A model generated the notes under the pieces. The model saw nothing but the letters and a program-made list of their open reading frames with translations, had not been told where the DNA came from and ran no database searches. Of a stretch of 22,279 nucleotides of DNA, positions 15,314 to 22,190 are shown one piece after another. Source of the DNA: a virus; the IMG/VR virus record IMGVR_UViG_3300030451_002475, positions 1-22,279 of that record; one strand, written 5' to 3'. Position 1 is the stretch's first letter, and the number at the start of each line of letters is the position of its first letter. The position numbers and the translations under genes are program-made.

Positions 15314-15668
15314 TAACCACCACCTTTCCTGTGTCTCTATCTTTAAGATAGTAGCCTTCTTCATTTATATCTTTTTGAGTTCTAGATAATCTATTAAATA
15401 AAACCTCATCAAAGTTTTCCCAAGAAAAATAATTTCTAGGTAATAGTTCCATCTCTGTATTTAGTTCAATGGGTTTTGCACCCATACCTGGAACTAAAAC
15501 CCCAAATTTTCTTTTAGGATTATTTAAATCTGTGACTTTATATTTTACACTAACAAAATATTCTTTAGAATAATATTTGTTTAGTTGTTTATCACCTATC
15601 TCAGTTACTTTAATTAAATAATTACCAGATCTAATATCCGATAATTTTTGATTTAAGTTATTATACAT
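15306..15668 (-). CDS. Hypothetical protein, 120 aa, minus-strand early gene
   Basis: Starts MYNNLNQKLSDIRSGNYLIK with AGGAGA 5 bases or so before the ATG on the minus strand. It is rich in Lys, Asn and Tyr, with strand-like segments (NYLIKVTEIGDK, YFVSVKYKVTDL, KFGVLVPGMGAKPIEL) and a charged C-terminus (YYLKDRDTGKVVVND). No named domain is recognised. It lies downstream of the SNF2 helicase on the same strand, separated by 96 bases, and is probably transcribed with it or from a weak promoter of its own. It may be an accessory of the helicase or an unrelated early protein; nothing in the sequence decides this. Confidence 0.55.
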   Translation of the reverse strand: MYNNLNQKLSDIRSGNYLIKVTEIGDKQLNKYYSKEYFVSVKYKVTDLNNPKRKFGVLVPGMGAKPIELNTEMELLPRNYFSWENFDEVLFNRLSRTQKDINEEGYYLKDRDTGKVVVND

Positions 15669-15686
15669 TTTATTCTCCTGTATTAT

Positions 15687-15730
15687 TTATAAAAGTATAG
15701 TATCATGGATAAAATAGGATAGCAAGAAAA
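15687..15730 (-). promoter_or_regulatory. Possible weak minus-strand promoter in the 96-base gap
   Basis: The gap 15669-15764 between the SNF2 helicase and the next minus-strand gene contains TATACT (minus strand, 15699-15694; five of six to the -10 consensus) at a fitting distance before the Shine-Dalgarno. No good -35 lies 16-18 bases upstream; TTGCTA is 20 bases away. No terminator hairpin was seen in the gap. Confidence 0.25.
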
Positions 15731-15764
15731 TAATTCAAGTTATACACAAGCAATACCAACGGTT

Positions 15765-17195
15765 TTAAATCCATTCTTTTAAATCCTCCCCCATAACCTC
15801 AGATGCAATATTAATTTTTTCTCTTAATGCTTTTACAATTTTTTCATCAACAGTATCTTCAGCAATTAAATCAATATAGGTAACAGTTTTCTTTTGACCT
15901 ATTCTATGTGCTCTGTCTTCAGATTGTAATCTTTTTTCTAAATCATAACCATTAGAATAATAAATTACGGTATTGGCTTGTGTAAGTGTTATACCATAAC
16001 CACCTGTTTGTGGAGTGCCTATTAAAAATCTACATTTAGGATCATTTTGAAATTTACGAATATTGTCTTGTCTATCTTCTTGTGAGGTTAAACCATAATA
16101 GTGCACATAAGAATTTTTACCATATTCTTTAATTATTCTTTGTATAATCTCACCAACACTTAATTGATAATTAGCCCAAATAATAGCTTTACCATCTATT
16201 TCTTCAAGAATAGACATAAGTTCATTTATTCTGTTACTTTCAACTGATTGAGTAGAACCATCATCAGCTGTAAAATGTCCACAAGTAATTTGATGTAAAC
16301 GCATTAATTGTGTTAGCACGGTCATAGTAGTTGTGACCTTACCATTAAGAATAGCCATGGCTTCTTTTTTCATCTGTTCATAAATTCTTTTTTGGTCGGG
16401 AGTAAGAGCTACATGTCTCTTAATAAAATTTTTAGGAGGTAGATCCAAACAATCCTCTTTCAATACTCTGTATGAAAATCCTTTTACCTTATCCGATAGC
16501 TCTCCTAGATTTTGAAAGACATCTACTATCTGTATCGACCTACCACGCAGATGCATAGTCTTCATCTTTGCATATCTATTACGAAAAGCATAGAATGAGT
16601 CAAAGTTTAATAACCATGGATCAAGGAACTCACACTGACTAAATAAGTCTAGTGGATTTTTTGTAATAGGTGAGCCTGTCATTATTCTCCTATATTTTGC
16701 AAATTTTCCTAAATCGATTATATTTTTAGTTCTTTTTGCAGCTTGATTTTTAATCGTGGTAGACTCATCAATGGCCATCAATACTTTATGTGAGTTTAAA
16801 AATTTAGATGCAAATTTAACACCCTTATCTGTAGACAAAGACTCTACATTCATAATTAAAATATGTAAATCTTGACCTAATTCAAATAAAGATTCTAATT
16901 TTTCTCTTTGTGTTTTTGTTATATTCGATTGCCACAAAACTTTTGTGTTCTCAATGTGATTTGGTAAATGTGTTGGTAGTTCTTGTTCATACCAAGTTTT
17001 TACAACACCTTTTGGAGCAATAATTAAGGCACCATCCACCTTACCTTTGTCATACAACATGGCAAGATTATCTATTAATACTTTAGTTTTACCAGTACCC
17101 ATTTCCATAAAATAAGCATAGGTCTCTTTATTCCAAGATTTTTCTAACGCAGTTATTTGATGTGCGTAAGGTTTAGTTTTAAATTTATAATTCAT
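15765..17195 (-). CDS. SNF2-family (SF2) DNA helicase/translocase
   Basis: 476 residues from the ATG at 17195, chosen because AGGAGA precedes it closely and because the promoter places the transcript start near 17210, downstream of the alternative ATG at 17219. Visible motifs: PYAHQ (9-13), Walker A MGTGKT (32-37), motif Ia IIAPKGVVKTW (58-68), Walker B variant IDEST (142-146, DEST in place of DEAH), motif III TGSP (173-176), and in the C-terminal RecA domain GYGITLTQANTVIYYSNGYD, then EDRAHRIGQ (426-434) and TVDEKI. These are the ordered SNF2 motifs. The protein is the minimal helicase without extra domains. In phages such ATPases are thought to act in replication, recombination or remodelling of protein-DNA complexes. 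It is divergent from the plus-strand replication operon. Confidence 0.88.
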   Translation of the reverse strand: MNYKFKTKPYAHQITALEKSWNKETYAYFMEMGTGKTKVLIDNLAMLYDKGKVDGALIIAPKGVVKTWYEQELPTHLPNHIENTKVLWQSNITKTQREKLESLFELGQDLHILIMNVESLSTDKGVKFASKFLNSHKVLMAIDESTTIKNQAAKRTKNIIDLGKFAKYRRIMTGSPITKNPLDLFSQCEFLDPWLLNFDSFYAFRNRYAKMKTMHLRGRSIQIVDVFQNLGELSDKVKGFSYRVLKEDCLDLPPKNFIKRHVALTPDQKRIYEQMKKEAMAILNGKVTTTMTVLTQLMRLHQITCGHFTADDGSTQSVESNRINELMSILEEIDGKAIIWANYQLSVGEIIQRIIKEYGKNSYVHYYGLTSQEDRQDNIRKFQNDPKCRFLIGTPQTGGYGITLTQANTVIYYSNGYDLEKRLQSEDRAHRIGQKKTVTYIDLIAEDTVDEKIVKALREKINIASEVMGEDLKEWI

Positions 17196-17211
17196 TTTTT
17201 CTCCTGTATGG

Positions 17212-17246
17212 GTTGACATATATATTTTATTAAACTATATGTCAAC
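17212..17246. promoter_or_regulatory. Palindromic divergent promoter, mirror -35/-10 elements
   Basis: GTTGACATATA (17212-17222) and TATATGTCAAC (17236-17246) are perfect inverted 11-mers separated by 13 bases. Read rightward this gives -35 TTGACA (17213-17218), a 17-base spacer, and -10 TATATG (17236-17241). Read leftward it gives -35 TTGACA (17245-17240), a 17-base spacer, and -10 TATATG (17222-17217). Each -35 is a perfect consensus; each -10 matches four of six. The rightward start would be near 17248 and the leftward near 17210. The two polymerase sites occupy the same DNA, so firing should be mutually exclusive. The palindrome could also be an operator for a dimeric regulator. Confidence 0.72.
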
Positions 17247-17248
17247 GC

Positions 17249-17608
17249 ATGTCAGAAAGAATAGTGTATGTAATACAGGAGATAGCTGGTACTAAATTTG
17301 GCAACCCAAAAATAAATATCATGGGTGCATCTAAATTTGGTAAATTTAAATTTTTGTTGCCTGAAGATTCTCAAATAATATTTTCTCCAGGACCATTAGT
17401 ATATAAATTAAGAAGTCTTCTTAAAAATTTTAAACAAGAGGATTATTTATTATTAACTGGAGATCCAGCAATAATAGGCGTTGCATGTTCTATAGTGTCT
17501 GATATTACAAACGGTAAATACAATTTGCTTAAATGGGATAAACAAGAAAGAACATATTATCCTATAGAAATTAACTTATACGAGAAAGGAGAAATAGATG
17601 GCAATTGA
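17249..17608 (+). CDS. Conserved-type phage early protein of unknown function; probably leaderless
   Basis: 119 residues, first gene of the rightward operon. It reads ERIVYVIQEIAGTKFGNPKI, then NIMGASKFGKFKFLLPEDSQ, LVYKLRSLLKNF, DYLLLTGDPAIIGVACSIVSD, and ends KWDKQERTYYPIEINLYE. LLLTGDPAiiG..csivsD and LLkWDkQe..Y.pi.inly resemble a small protein often found beside replication genes in marine phages, without assigned function. No nucleotide-binding or DNA-binding motif is evident. The ATG begins about one base from the predicted transcription start and no Shine-Dalgarno precedes it, so the first cistron appears to be translated without a leader. It overlaps the next gene by 11 bases. Confidence 0.7.
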   Translation: MSERIVYVIQEIAGTKFGNPKINIMGASKFGKFKFLLPEDSQIIFSPGPLVYKLRSLLKNFKQEDYLLLTGDPAIIGVACSIVSDITNGKYNLLKWDKQERTYYPIEINLYEKGEIDGN

Positions 17609-18149
17609 TTTTGAAAAAGATCAACAAGATGCAATGAAAAAGACCGAAGGTATTCAGTCTCTTGCAGATCAAGTAGAAAAATTAGAGTCTTTACAAGAAA
17701 GATTAGAACTTCAAGAAGAGAATATAAAAAATACTAAATCAGAAATACAAAAAGTTTCTGGTGATATTATACCAACTATGATGTCAGAGATGGGACTTGC
17801 AGAATTAAAACTGCATGATGGATCGCATTTAAAAGTTTCAACGACGTATCGTGCTACCATTACGGAAGCAAACAAAGAGGCGGCGTTTAACTGGCTTCGT
17901 GAGAATGGACTAGGGGATATAATCAAAAACGAGATATCCGTATCCTTTGGTCGTAACGAAGATAACAAGGCAGCTGATTATGCTGAACTTGCGAAGGGTC
18001 AAGGGTTCCAACCAACACAAAAGATGAAGGTTGAACCCATGACTCTGAAAGCGTTAGTCCGTGAACGTATTGAGGCAGGTAAAGACATGCCAACGGAAAT
18101 CTTCGGAATATTTTCGGAGAATAAGACAACAATAAAAAGGAACAAGTAA
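17598..18149 (+). CDS. Conserved phage protein with N-terminal coiled coil
   Basis: 183 residues; AAAGGAG at 17585-17591 lies at a proper distance from the ATG. Residues ~20-54 are a coiled coil (LADQVEKLESLQERLELQEE onward). A compact domain follows: IIPTMMSEMGLAELKLHDGS (58-77), LKVSTTYRATI, then AAFNWLRENGLGDIIKNEIS (95-114) and VSFGRNED (115-122), and late MTLKALVRERIEAGKDMPTE. The mGl...L.dG..i.v...y.a.I...n...a..WLrengfgdiIKnevsv.fgr order matches a family of phage early proteins of unknown role, usually located beside ssDNA-binding proteins. The second half is clearly richer in G+C than the first. Function: unknown, probably DNA replication accessory by context. Confidence 0.65.
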   Translation: MAIDFEKDQQDAMKKTEGIQSLADQVEKLESLQERLELQEENIKNTKSEIQKVSGDIIPTMMSEMGLAELKLHDGSHLKVSTTYRATITEANKEAAFNWLRENGLGDIIKNEISVSFGRNEDNKAADYAELAKGQGFQPTQKMKVEPMTLKALVRERIEAGKDMPTEIFGIFSENKTTIKRNK

Positions 18150-18150
18150 C

Positions 18151-18909
18151 ATGAACCAAGTAACAACGAAAAAAGAAGGAGCATTAGCAACAAATATGTT
18201 TGAAGCTGATGCAAATATGGGTGCTCAAAATATATCGCAAGAAGATCTTGCGTTACCCTTCTTAAAAATTTTGGGACAACTATCTCCAGAGGTTAACAAA
18301 AGAGATGGTAAATATGTAGAGGGCGCAGAACCCGGCAAAATAATAAATACCGTTACTAACGCTTTGTACGATTCGATACAAGTTGTACCGTGTCATTACA
18401 AAAGACAGTACATAGAATGGCAAGATAGAGGTCAGAGTTCTGGCGCTCCTGTAGCTATTCATGAAGCTGATAGTGATATTATTAGTCAAACCACGAGAGG
18501 GAAAGACTATAAAGATAGATTACCAAACGGTAATTATCTTGATAATACCGCTAATCATTTTGTATTAGTTGTCGGTGATAGTCCTGAAACAGCGTTGATT
18601 TCTATGAAATCTACTCAACTTAAAGTAAGTAGAAAATGGAACTCAATGATGATGGGTATAAAAATGCAGGGTAAAAGTGGTTTGTTTACCCCGCCAACTT
18701 ACAGCCACATTTACAATTTAAAGACAGTGCAGATGTCTAACGACAAAGGCACTTGGTTTGGATGGGATGTAGAGAAAGTTGGTCCTGTTACAGATAAATC
18801 AATCTATGACATGGCTAAAAACTTTGCAACTAGTGTGGGTAAAGGTGAGATAGTCGCTAAACATGGTTCGGAAGACTCCGCACCAACTAATTCCACAGGC
18901 AACTATTAA
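18151..18909 (+). CDS. ssDNA-binding-like phage replication protein
   Basis: 252 residues following the previous stop by one base, with AAGGA upstream. It begins with a flexible polar segment, then QNISQEDLALPFLKILGQLS and a region ending GKIINTVTNALYDSIQVVPC. Later come HFVLVVGDSPETALISMKST, KVSRKWNSMMMGIKMQG, PPTYSHIYNLKTVQM and WFGWDVEKVG. The pattern of ipflkllq..sp......k.v.GA..G.i.nt.t...y..i.viP..y...y.ew resembles a phage family often annotated as hypothetical or ssDNA-binding and situated next to primase/helicase genes. I infer an OB-like or ssDNA-binding role from this; no experimental name is claimed. The acidic C-terminal tail expected of an SSB is only weak (GSEDSAPTNS). Confidence 0.5.
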   Translation: MNQVTTKKEGALATNMFEADANMGAQNISQEDLALPFLKILGQLSPEVNKRDGKYVEGAEPGKIINTVTNALYDSIQVVPCHYKRQYIEWQDRGQSSGAPVAIHEADSDIISQTTRGKDYKDRLPNGNYLDNTANHFVLVVGDSPETALISMKSTQLKVSRKWNSMMMGIKMQGKSGLFTPPTYSHIYNLKTVQMSNDKGTWFGWDVEKVGPVTDKSIYDMAKNFATSVGKGEIVAKHGSEDSAPTNSTGNY

Positions 18910-18924
18910 AAAGTATCCTAGGTG

Positions 18925-18964
18925 ATGGGCGGTGAAGGGAGACTGGAACCGCCCATTTATTATT
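18925..18964 (+). terminator. Hairpin between the ssDNA-binding-like gene and the primase
   Basis: ATGGGCGGT (18925-18933) and ACCGCCCAT (18948-18956) make a perfect 9-bp stem with a 14-base loop, extendable by one G-U pair. The stem is far more G+C-rich than its surroundings and is followed by TTTATTATT, a broken T-run. This fits a weak or partial rho-independent terminator that would reduce primase relative to the upstream genes. The loop contains AGGGAG, resembling a ribosome binding site, but 22 bases from the primase ATG. It could instead be a translational control hairpin. Confidence 0.5.
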
Positions 18965-20470
18965 ATGGAATTGATAGAAAGATTTAAAAATATATTTCAA
19001 GGTTTAGATAGAGCTCATGGTGTCACTAAAGTTGGAGAATCAAACGGAGATGGCAATAAAATAAAGGGTAAGTCTTTTGTAAAGAGAGAAATAATTACAG
19101 AAAATCATTGGGTAGAGCATTTACAAGGTGTAGAAAGTTTAGGCGTAATACCTATCAATGATGAAAATAAATGTAAATGGGGCTGTATAGATATAGACTC
19201 GTATGCAGGTTTTGATCACAAAAAACTAATTAATAAAATAGAAAATTTAAAACTACCTCTAATAGTATTTAGATCTAAATCTGGTGGTGCTCATGTTTTT
19301 TTATTCACATCAGAGTATGTCTCTGCTGCTTTGATGCAAGATAAACTAAATGAGATTAGATCTGTATTAGGTTATGGTGGATCTGAAGTTTTTCCAAAAC
19401 AAAGAGAATTAAAATCGAAAGATGATACAGGAAATTTTTTAAATTTACCATACTTTAAAGGTGATAATACGACAAGATATGCCTTTAATAATTTGGGAGA
19501 AGCTATTAATCTAGAAAGTTTTTATAATTTATACGATACTAAAAAAGTTACACAAGAACAATTACAAAATTTAAAAATAGAAAGACCAGAGACACCTTAC
19601 TCTGACGGTCCACCGTGTATAGAACTCATGGCACAAAATAGAATAGGGGAGGGTGGGCGTAACAATGCATTGTTTCATTATGGTGTATACGCAAAATCTA
19701 AATGGCCAGATAATTGGAAAACAAAAATAATGATATTTAATGATATGGCAATGGAGCAACCATTGTCAGATACAGAGGTAAATATAATAACAAAACAACA
19801 CGATAAAAAAGATTGGGGTTATAAATGTAACGATCAACCTATGTGTAGTTTATGTGATAAAAAATTATGTAAATCTAGAAAGTTTGGAATAGGGCAAGAG
19901 ATAATGTTTCCTAACTTAACAGACTTACAAGTTGTTAATTTAGAAGAACCTTACTATTATTTAAATGTCGATGGAGATAGGTTATATTTAGATTCAGCAA
20001 AACATTTAACTAATCAAGCTTTGTTTCAAGAAGAGTGTGTTAAGCAGCTTAGATTCAATCCACCTACTTTAAAAACTAATGAATGGAAACAAAAAACTAA
20101 TGTCTTATTAGAAGGTGCAGAGATAACAGAACCTGCTGAAGGAACAGGGACTAGGGATATTTTAAGAAACTATTTAGAAGATTATTGTCTAAATAGAGTT
20201 AAAAAAGATGACTTTGAAGATCTAAAAAATGGTGGAACTTATACTAAAGATGGTCATCACTATTTTGTATTTGATAATTTTTTCCATCAATACTTAACTC
20301 GTAGACATTGGAAAGTTCAATATCAAAGAACATCGCAAATGTTAAAAGATCACTTAAATTGTTTTACAAAAAGAGTAGGTAAAACAAAACTATCTGTATT
20401 TGTCGTAGCTAGATTCGATAAAAAACCACAAACATATAAAGAAAAAACATTTAACAAGGAGAACTATTAA
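18965..20470 (+). CDS. Archaeo-eukaryotic-type primase (TOTE conflict primase family)
   Basis: 501 residues from the ATG at 18965; the in-frame GTG at 18932 lies inside the hairpin stem and is less likely. AEP landmarks: IDID (75-78, the catalytic DxD), VFRSKSGGAHVFLF (101-114, sxH with H110), EVFPKQ (141-146) and FLNLPYF (158-164). These match primases of the TOTE type, which make primers de novo on single-stranded DNA. A GGRNNALFHYGVYAK segment (230-244) resembles the PriCT helical region behind phage primases, and residues 288-302 hold C-x5-C-x2-C-x4-C (C288, C294, C297, C302), a likely zinc or Fe-S site. The rest of the C-terminus is helical and may contact the helicase. It has no ribosome binding site at normal distance and overlaps the helicase ATG by one base. 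Confidence 0.82.
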   Translation: MELIERFKNIFQGLDRAHGVTKVGESNGDGNKIKGKSFVKREIITENHWVEHLQGVESLGVIPINDENKCKWGCIDIDSYAGFDHKKLINKIENLKLPLIVFRSKSGGAHVFLFTSEYVSAALMQDKLNEIRSVLGYGGSEVFPKQRELKSKDDTGNFLNLPYFKGDNTTRYAFNNLGEAINLESFYNLYDTKKVTQEQLQNLKIERPETPYSDGPPCIELMAQNRIGEGGRNNALFHYGVYAKSKWPDNWKTKIMIFNDMAMEQPLSDTEVNIITKQHDKKDWGYKCNDQPMCSLCDKKLCKSRKFGIGQEIMFPNLTDLQVVNLEEPYYYLNVDGDRLYLDSAKHLTNQALFQEECVKQLRFNPPTLKTNEWKQKTNVLLEGAEITEPAEGTGTRDILRNYLEDYCLNRVKKDDFEDLKNGGTYTKDGHHYFVFDNFFHQYLTRRHWKVQYQRTSQMLKDHLNCFTKRVGKTKLSVFVVARFDKKPQTYKEKTFNKENY

Positions 20471-21954
20471 TGAGAAAGATAATATATGGACCACCGGGTA
20501 CGGGTAAAACATATTACCTAATGAATGAGTTAGAAAAATTTTTAGAGAAAGTAGATCCTAGTAAAATAGGTTATTTTACATTTTCTAAAAATGCAGCACA
20601 AGAGGGTAAGAGTAGAGCTATGGAAAAATTTAATTTAACAGATAAGGATCTACCTTACTTCAGAACTCTACACTCTTTTTGTTTTAATTTATTGGGACTT
20701 AAAAAAGAAAATGTAATGCAAGAAAAAGATTACAGAGACTTGGGTAAAGACATACAGATAGAGTTTGAAGGTATTCGTTATGACAATGACCACGAAGGTG
20801 TGTTACATTCAAAGGATCCTTACATATCCCTCATAAGTCTTGCTAGAAACAAAAGAATATCGCCGTTGGAATTATATAATCGTAACGGTAATAATTATAA
20901 TATAACTTATGATAAGTTAGAGATAATTAATAAAGAACTATACAGATATAAAAAACACAAAGGTCTAATAGATTTTATTGATATGTTAGAGAAATTTTTA
21001 GACAAAGGTGAAAGCCCTAAGTTTGAGGTTATATTTGTAGATGAAGCACAAGATTTAAGTTTAATTCAATGGGACATAGTAAAAAAATTAGAAAAGAGTT
21101 CTAAGCAATCCATAATAGCAGGTGACGATGATCAAGCTATTTACAAATGGAATGGTGCTTATCCAGAGAACTTTATAAACTTAGAAGGAGAAAAGATTAT
21201 ATTACAACAATCTTACAGAGTTCCTAAAAAAATTTTTAATGTAGCAAACTCAATAATTACAAAAGTTAAAAATAGAGTACAGAAAAATTGGATACCTAAA
21301 GAAGATTTAGGTGATGTCGATTATCATTGGGAGTTAGAAAGGGTGAATTTATCTAAAGGTGAGTGGTTAATTTTAGCTAGAACTAATTTATTTTTAGAAA
21401 AGGTTGCTTATTATCTAGATCAAAATGGTTACTATTTTCAAAGAAGAAACTCTACACCAAGAGTGCAAAACATATATGCACTAATAGAAAATTGGAATAA
21501 GTTAAGAGAGGGCACACCTTTACATTATAATGATTATAAAAAGATAACTAATAAGATGAGTAAAAATGTAGATGTTAAAAAAATGAAATCTATGTCTAAA
21601 GAAAATTATTATGATATCGATACTTTAAAAGCTAACTATGGTTTAAAAACAAATGATGAGTGGTATAAAGCTTTTGATGATTTAGGTGATGATGAAATAA
21701 GAAAAATAAGAAAATTAATAGAGAGTGGAGAGGACTTATCAAGAGAACCTAGAATTAAAATATCAACTATTCATGGTGTGAAAGGTAATGAAAGAGATAA
21801 TGTGGTGTTGTTAACAGATTTGAGTAATGCTGCATATAATAAATACCTAGATGACCCAGACGATGAACATAGATTATTTTATGTTGGTGTCACAAGAGCT
21901 AAGAAAAAATTAAACATAATTTATTCAAAAACAGAAAGAGGTTATAAAATATGA
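20470..21954 (+). CDS. UvrD/PcrA-like superfamily 1 DNA helicase
   Basis: 494 residues. Ordered SF1 motifs: Walker A GPPGTGKT (7-14), motif Ia-like TFSKNAA (37-43) and TLHSF (67-71), DFIDML (168-173), motif II DEAQD (191-195), motif III GDDDQAIY (218-225), motif IV QSYRVP (247-252), motif V STIHGVKGNE (432-441) and motif VI YVGVTRAKK (471-479). It is shorter than bacterial UvrD (about 700 residues) because the 1B/2B insertions are reduced, as in phage members. With a primase immediately upstream sharing one base, it is likely the replicative or replication-restart helicase of this phage. The UvrD-like fold implies 3'-5' movement on ssDNA, by family knowledge only. Confidence 0.9.
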   Translation: MRKIIYGPPGTGKTYYLMNELEKFLEKVDPSKIGYFTFSKNAAQEGKSRAMEKFNLTDKDLPYFRTLHSFCFNLLGLKKENVMQEKDYRDLGKDIQIEFEGIRYDNDHEGVLHSKDPYISLISLARNKRISPLELYNRNGNNYNITYDKLEIINKELYRYKKHKGLIDFIDMLEKFLDKGESPKFEVIFVDEAQDLSLIQWDIVKKLEKSSKQSIIAGDDDQAIYKWNGAYPENFINLEGEKIILQQSYRVPKKIFNVANSIITKVKNRVQKNWIPKEDLGDVDYHWELERVNLSKGEWLILARTNLFLEKVAYYLDQNGYYFQRRNSTPRVQNIYALIENWNKLREGTPLHYNDYKKITNKMSKNVDVKKMKSMSKENYYDIDTLKANYGLKTNDEWYKAFDDLGDDEIRKIRKLIESGEDLSREPRIKISTIHGVKGNERDNVVLLTDLSNAAYNKYLDDPDDEHRLFYVGVTRAKKKLNIIYSKTERGYKI

Positions 21955-22190
21955 CAAATAAAGAAATATTTAAAGGTGTTACATATGAATCATTAGAAAA
22001 ACAAGTTGGTGGAAAACATTATGCAAAGATGAAAATTCAGCCCGCAGAGTTTATAAATGAGAACAAGTTGCTTTTTGCAGAGGGCAATGCTATAAAATAT
22101 ATTTGCAGACACTCTGTAAAGGGAAAGGAGGAGGACATTAAGAAAGCAATACACTATTTAGAAATGATATTGGAGAGAGATTATTCGTGA
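21951..22190 (+). CDS. DUF3310 family protein
   Basis: 79 residues. The diagnostic core is KQVGGKHYAKMKIQPAEFI (17-35), then EGNAIKYICRHSVKGKEEDI (44-63) and KKAIHYLEMIL. The qvGG.HY..m.iqP.efi......f.eGnaiKY..Rh..Kg...Di.KA.hYl pattern is DUF3310, frequent in phages and sometimes annotated as a nucleotide kinase-like protein, though function is not established. It shares an ATGA overlap with the helicase and a GTGA overlap with the next gene. Confidence 0.85.
   Translation: MTNKEIFKGVTYESLEKQVGGKHYAKMKIQPAEFINENKLLFAEGNAIKYICRHSVKGKEEDIKKAIHYLEMILERDYS

Noticed and set aside
17196-17219. Upstream ATG (17219) for the SNF2 helicase
   Set aside because: The predicted transcript starts near 17210, downstream of it; AGGAGA correctly spaced supports the ATG at 17195.
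18932-18964. GTG at 18932 as primase start
   Set aside because: It lies within the hairpin stem and adds 11 residues not fitting the family; ATG at 18965 is preferred, though it lacks a ribosome binding site.
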